NCBI GenBank assembly: GCA_051747405.1
Contig: JBNJGC010000094.1
Coordinates: 1-9,970, forward strand
Direction: 5' to 3'
DNA length: 9,970 nt
Source: JAPHTQ01 sp051747405
Lineage (GTDB): Bacteria > Pseudomonadota > Gammaproteobacteria > Thiohalomonadales > Thiohalomonadaceae
Part shown: piece after piece, positions 7,228 through 9,970 of the stretch
How the letters are laid out: every line of letters begins with the position of its first letter
How positions within the stretch are numbered: the first letter of the stretch is position 1
Made by a program: the position numbers and the translations under genes
The notes under the pieces: generated by a model
The model's input: only the letters and a program-made list of their open reading frames with translations
Databases searched by the model: none
What the model was told of the DNA's origin: nothing

Positions 7228-8240
7228 TGAGCCGGCTGGGCCTGCTCGGTGATGCCGAGGACATTACGTTTGATGGTGGGGAGGCGTTCGTCGATGTTCT
7301 CTTCGGAGATGGTCAGTACGGGTAGCCGCTGCTCCTTTTCGACCGCCCGGCCCTCAAGGTGGTGGTGGAGGGCGGTGAGCGCTTTTTCGCCCATCAGAAA
7401 CGGCTGCTGCATCGCCGCACCGACGAGCACTCCGTTGGAGATGAGCTGAATGAACTCCGGTTCGGCATCGAAGCAGACCAGCAGGATCTCCCCTTCACGG
7501 CCTGCGTCCCTGATGGCATCCAGGGCCGCCTGGTAGCGGTCGGAGCCCTGCAGCCACAAGGCCCTCAGATCGGGGTGCTGGGCGATCATGTCGCGACTGT
7601 AGTCGTAGGTCTCCTGGTAGGAGAAGTCAACCTGCTGGGCGATGTCGGCACTCTTTATCCCGGCTTCGTTGAGCGCCTGCATGAAACCGGCAGTGCGTGC
7701 CTGTCCGTTTGCCCGTTTTTGCGGGATGGCGATGATGCCTACGCTGCCCTCCTGCCAACCGCGCTGCTTGAGCTGTTCGGCCAGCAGTTGGCCGATCCCG
7801 TAGGCCCCCTCGCGGTTGTTGGAGGCGATAAACGAGACATACTCGCCGCCATCGGTGCCGATGTCCGAGATGACGACCGGGATCCCCGCCCGTGCCGCCA
7901 GCTTGAGAACGGTCACGCTGGCAGAGGAGTTGGTGGGGGAGAGGATGATGCCGTCAACCTTCTCTGTGATCGCCCTGGCGGTATTGCTCAGCTCGCGTTT
8001 GGCTTGGTTGTGGGCGCTGTAGGTGACGACCTTGTAGTCGAGCTCAGCCGCCGCCTCCCGAACCCCCCGGTCCATAATCGACCAGAAGGGGATGCGGATG
8101 TCCGATACGAGGTAGGCGATCGTCTTATCGGGCGCCTCAGAAGCGACAGCGGCGGTGTTTTCCGCATGGACGGCAAAAGCGGTTAGGGAGAACACCAGCA
8201 GGAGTAACGGTATGGAGAAGAGTTTTATCGGATGATGCAT
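7224..8240 (-). CDS. Periplasmic sugar-binding-type receptor (RbsB/TorT-like fold)
   Basis: A 338-residue exported protein of the type I periplasmic-binding fold. A signal peptide covers about residues 1-26, with hydrophobic LFSIPLLLLVFSLTAFAV and a likely cut after AVHA. The mature part opens with IAYLVSDIRIPFWSIMDRGV (41-60), then KVDGIILSPTNSSA (94-107), a hinge-side IPVVISD (120-126) and RTAGFMQAL (182-190), all typical of ribose/LacI-type receptors. Start support: AAAAGG on the minus strand (8252-8247), six bases before the ATG. No permease or ATPase gene is nearby, and the gene is fused by a 4-base overlap to a sensor with a periplasmic domain. A signalling receptor like LuxP, TorT or NspS is therefore more likely than a transporter component. 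The ligand is unknown; a sugar, autoinducer-2 or another small molecule are options. Confidence 0.9.
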   Translation of the reverse strand: MHHPIKLFSIPLLLLVFSLTAFAVHAENTAAVASEAPDKTIAYLVSDIRIPFWSIMDRGVREAAAELDYKVVTYSAHNQAKRELSNTARAITEKVDGIILSPTNSSASVTVLKLAARAGIPVVISDIGTDGGEYVSFIASNNREGAYGIGQLLAEQLKQRGWQEGSVGIIAIPQKRANGQARTAGFMQALNEAGIKSADIAQQVDFSYQETYDYSRDMIAQHPDLRALWLQGSDRYQAALDAIRDAGREGEILLVCFDAEPEFIQLISNGVLVGAAMQQPFLMGEKALTALHHHLEGRAVEKEQRLPVLTISEENIDERLPTIKRNVLGITEQAQPAQ

Positions 8241-8344
8241 CAGTAGCCTTTTGCGGTATATCGCTTTGCCGAGAGTGCATCCTGCAAGGGTGTCAACAGG
8301 TTAGCAGAGCCTGTGCGCAATCGCTGCCGTCCGCAGGTCTGTCT
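8241..8344 (-). promoter_or_regulatory. Upstream region of the receptor/GGDEF-EAL operon
   Basis: This stretch must carry the leader and probably the promoter of the minus-strand operon. On the minus strand a perfect TTGACA lies at 8296-8291, but no good -10 hexamer follows at 16-18 bases, so the promoter is not defined. The ribosome-binding site is at 8252-8247. No operator-like palindrome is obvious outside the neighbouring repeat. Confidence 0.3.
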
Positions 8345-8518
8345 AGTGGTCCATGCGGGAGATAATATCATTCTCAGAGCCCCGCTAATGAGTCAAGGCA
8401 AGGCGCGCTGCGCAGGGGAATGGCTGGCCCTTACCAAGCAGTGCAACGCCGCATTGGCTCATTAGCGGGGCTCCTTGTGGACCGGCTGAGAGTGACATTA
8501 TTTCCCGCATGGACCACT
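8345..8518 (+). repeat. Palindromic intergenic element, copy 2 (complete)
   Basis: The outer terminal inverted repeats 8345-8377 and 8486-8518 match over 30 of 33 bases and begin AGTGGTCCATGCGGGA. Inside them, 8378-8392 and 8458-8472 form a perfect 15-base inverted repeat, AGCCCCGCTAATGAG and its complement. The core has GCAAGGCGC (8398-8406), GCGCAGG (8410-8416) and GTGCAAC (8441-8447), shared in order with the element at 4138-4262. The last 41 bases (8478-8518) are identical to 4222-4262. There is no open frame for a transposase, so it is MITE-like, moved in trans if mobile. No clean target duplication is seen. It sits between divergent genes. Confidence 0.85.
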
Positions 8519-8537
8519 CGCTAGGGTGTAATATACT
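8510..8537 (+). promoter_or_regulatory. Candidate promoter of the PhnD-like gene
   Basis: TGGACC at 8510-8515 (4 of 6 to the sigma-70 -35 consensus) is followed after 16 bases by TATACT at 8532-8537 (5 of 6). The leader to the ATG is about 30 bases. The -35 lies in the last bases of the palindromic repeat. The -35 is weak and short AT-rich matches arise by chance, so this is a candidate only. Confidence 0.35.
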
Positions 8538-8573
8538 CAAGTTCCGGAAGAAGTTAAAACTGAGGGGAAGATT

Positions 8574-9455
8574 ATGCTCGGGATGGTGTTTCGACGAGCG
8601 CGGCGAGCCCTGCTGGGGCTGCTGTGTTGCCTGTTCTGCCTCAACAGCTATGCCGCCGGGGAGGAGGCGCCGCTACACTTCTCCGTCCCCCCTTACGATA
8701 CCCCCAGTCGGCTGATTGAACGCTACCAGCCGCTAGTGAACTATCTCTCTGAACGCCTGGGTCGCCCTGTACGGCTCAATGTGGCGACCAGTTACAGTGA
8801 GCAGGTACGGCACTTGGTGAACCGCTCGGTGGACCTGGCCTATATGGGGCCCACCTCCTACATCCGCGCCCACGACCGTTATGGCCGGGAGCAGCCGCAG
8901 CGGGCGCGTCTGGTGGCTGCCGAATCGCCCTATGTCGGGGTGATCGTGGTTCGTGGGGACAGCCCCATCGACTCTGTGGCGCAGCTGCGCGGTCACACCT
9001 TCGCTTTCGGGGCGCACCACTCCTTTGCCAGCCACTATATACCCCGGGCGATGATGATGCGTGCCGGGGTGAGTCTCGCCGATCTGACCGACTACGCCTA
9101 TTTGGGGCGCCACGAGCGGGTGGTTTTGGCCGTGCTGCACGGGGACTACGACGCCGCCGGCACCACCCGGGGGATCGCCGAGAAGTATCAACGGCGTGAG
9201 CCGGGCCTGCGTATCCTGGAGCAGTCGCCGGCACTGCCGCCGCTGGCGGTGGTGGCGCGTCCGGGCATGGACAAGGGGTTGTTTCGGCGGGTACGCCAGG
9301 CGCTGGTCGAACCGGGTCCGCAGGGGCTGGATGCGCTGCGCCTGCTCGGTCCGGCGGTCTCTTTCAGTGAGGCGGGCGATGAGGATTACGCCCTGGCCCG
9401 TGCGGTGGTCGGGCTGCTGGAGAGAGGCTGTGAGGATTGCCCCATGCCCTGGTAG
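8574..9455 (+). CDS. Orphan PhnD-like periplasmic substrate-binding protein
   Basis: A 293-residue exported receptor of the phosphonate-binding (PhnD/SsuA/transferrin) class. An arginine-rich start, a hydrophobic stretch (about 12-27) and a cut near SYA at 25-27 form a signal peptide. Three cysteines lie in its core (18, 19, 22), but no good lipobox is seen. Family hallmarks are RYQPLVNYLSERLGRPV (50-66), VDLAYMGPTSYI (86-97), YVGVIVVRGDSPIDSVAQLRG (120-140), FGAHHSFASHYIPR (145-158, the usual Ser/Thr-rich ligand loop with histidines) and GDYDAAGTTRG (190-200). A CEDC pair (286-289) sits near the C-terminus. AGGGGA at 8563-8568 is five bases before the ATG. No transporter genes accompany it, so it may be a sensing receptor or an incomplete uptake part. 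It is divergent from the cyclic-di-GMP operon. The ligand is unknown, and phosphonate should not be assumed. Confidence 0.88.
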   Translation: MLGMVFRRARRALLGLLCCLFCLNSYAAGEEAPLHFSVPPYDTPSRLIERYQPLVNYLSERLGRPVRLNVATSYSEQVRHLVNRSVDLAYMGPTSYIRAHDRYGREQPQRARLVAAESPYVGVIVVRGDSPIDSVAQLRGHTFAFGAHHSFASHYIPRAMMMRAGVSLADLTDYAYLGRHERVVLAVLHGDYDAAGTTRGIAEKYQRREPGLRILEQSPALPPLAVVARPGMDKGLFRRVRQALVEPGPQGLDALRLLGPAVSFSEAGDEDYALARAVVGLLERGCEDCPMPW

Positions 9456-9490
9456 AGGCGGGGGGAGGCGATCGTTGCATTTTGCCACGA

Positions 9491-9557
9491 CTCTTGCGCG
9501 ATGCGATGGGTGATCCGCCGCAGCCTGCGGCGGCAAGTCCATTGCAGCTGGCAAGAG
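9491..9557 (+). other. Three-tier stem-loop between the PhnD-like and rhodanese genes
   Basis: Three nested stems lie in register. CTCTTGC (9491-9497) pairs with GCAAGAG (9551-9557). TGCGATGG (9502-9509) pairs with CCATTGCA (9539-9546), with one G-U pair in RNA. CCGCCGCA (9515-9522) pairs with TGCGGCGG (9526-9533) across a three-base loop. No T-run follows. It could be an mRNA 3'-end structure, a leader element of the next gene, or another palindromic repeat. Confidence 0.55.
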
Positions 9558-9574
9558 ATTTGCTTTACTGGTCC

Positions 9575-9615
9575 TACCCAGCCCGTTGAGCAGGACGGTT
9601 GCTGGGCTACTTTTT
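9575..9615 (+). terminator. Intrinsic terminator-like hairpin
   Basis: CCCAGC (9577-9582) pairs with GCTGGG (9601-9606), and CCGT (9583-9586) with ACGG (9595-9598), leaving a two-base bulge and an eight-base loop. CTAC then five T (9611-9615) follow. It lies about 120 bases after the PhnD-like stop and only 27 bases before the rhodanese ATG. It could end the upstream transcript or attenuate the next gene. Confidence 0.6.
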
Positions 9616-9641
9616 ATAACCGTGTTCGGGAGAAGATATCC

Positions 9642-9970
9642 ATGCAGCGCAGACTCTTATTTTTCCCCCTCCTTGCCGCGATGCTGATGCTGAGCGGGTT
9701 GGCTGCGGCAGCGCAGCCGGGCTTTTTGGTCAACTCCGATTGGCTGGAGGAGCATATCGACGAGGATAATGTCGTGGTGCTGGAGGTTCGCTACCACCCG
9801 CATCGTTACTATACCGTCGGCCACATCCCGGGGGCGGTGCAGGTGCAGCGCTTCAAGGACCTGGGGGATAACGGCGCCAGCCCCATCATGCGCTTCCCCT
9901 CCCGCGAGACTTTTCAGGCCACCTTGCGCCGCTGGGGGGTGAACAACGACTCCACCCTGGTGCTCTACGA
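9642..9970 (+). CDS. Exported rhodanese-family sulfurtransferase, 5' part
   Basis: The gene runs off the window end, and 109 codons are visible. GGGAGAAG (9628-9635) precedes the ATG. A signal peptide covers about residues 1-24 (LLFFPLLAAMLMLSGLAAAA), so the protein is predicted to be exported. The mature part starts with FLVNSDWLEEHI (28-39), then VVVLEVR (44-50) and the rhodanese signature GHIPGAV (60-66). The pattern fits the N-terminal domain of a two-domain thiosulfate/3-mercaptopyruvate sulfurtransferase, which moves sulfane sulfur to cyanide, thiols or proteins. The active-site cysteine would lie beyond the window, so activity cannot be judged. A terminator-like hairpin just upstream suggests separate or attenuated transcription from the PhnD-like gene. 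A TATAAC at 9615-9620 could be a -10, but no good -35 is seen. Confidence 0.88.
   Translation, partial: MQRRLLFFPLLAAMLMLSGLAAAAQPGFLVNSDWLEEHIDEDNVVVLEVRYHPHRYYTVGHIPGAVQVQRFKDLGDNGASPIMRFPSRETFQATLRRWGVNNDSTLVLY

Noticed and set aside
8291..8296. Perfect TTGACA on the minus strand as a promoter for the receptor operon
   Set aside because: No acceptable -10 hexamer is found 15-19 bases downstream, so it is noted only as part of the upstream region.
8345..8518. Integron attC site
   Set aside because: There is a palindromic layout and a GTGCAAC block, but no paired RYYYAAC/GTTRRRY core sites at the ends and no cassette array or integrase. The outer terminal repeats fit a MITE-like element better.
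9592..9620. Sigma-70 promoter for the rhodanese gene using TATAAC at 9615-9620
   Set aside because: The hexamer at a proper -35 distance (AGGACG) matches poorly and lies inside the terminator hairpin.

Overview
The window looks like chromosomal DNA from a GC-rich gammaproteobacterium. This rests on GC-rich codon use, strong Shine-Dalgarno sites, a membrane PAS-GGDEF-EAL protein with a zinc-binding tail, exported binding proteins and palindromic intergenic repeats. A sulfur-oxidising lineage is possible, given the exported rhodanese, but this is a weak inference. No rRNA, tRNA, CRISPR array or transposase gene was found.

Region 1 (1-4091, + strand) is one tightly coupled defence-type operon. 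It holds the last codons of an unseen upstream gene, a zeta-toxin-like P-loop kinase (27-605), a 59-residue protein with a perfect Shine-Dalgarno (602-781), and a 1108-residue SF2 helicase with a C-terminal PD-(D/E)XK-like nuclease region, resembling type III restriction (Res) subunits (765-4091). Every junction overlaps. A methyltransferase would be expected upstream, outside the window. The unusual point is a possible toxin/partner pair placed inside a restriction-like operon.

Region 2 (4092-4431) is the gap between convergent genes and is filled with palindromic elements. One (4138-4262) shares a perfect 41-bp repeat and a core with a second copy at 8345-8518. The other (4273-4423) is a separate nested palindrome.

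Region 3 (4432-8240, - strand) is a two-gene signalling operon. A periplasmic sugar-binding-type receptor (7224-8240) overlaps by ATGA a membrane protein with HAMP, PAS, GGDEF and EAL domains and a C-terminal CZB domain (4432-7227). The arrangement suggests that a ligand-loaded periplasmic protein controls cyclic-di-GMP turnover, in the manner of LuxP/LuxQ, TorT/TorS or NspS/MbaA.

Region 4 (8241-9970) starts with the divergent intergenic region, which carries the complete palindromic repeat. The end of that repeat may supply the -35 box for an orphan PhnD-type binding protein (8574-9455). After it come a three-tier stem-loop (9491-9557), an intrinsic-terminator-like hairpin (9575-9615) and the start of an exported rhodanese (9642 to window end).
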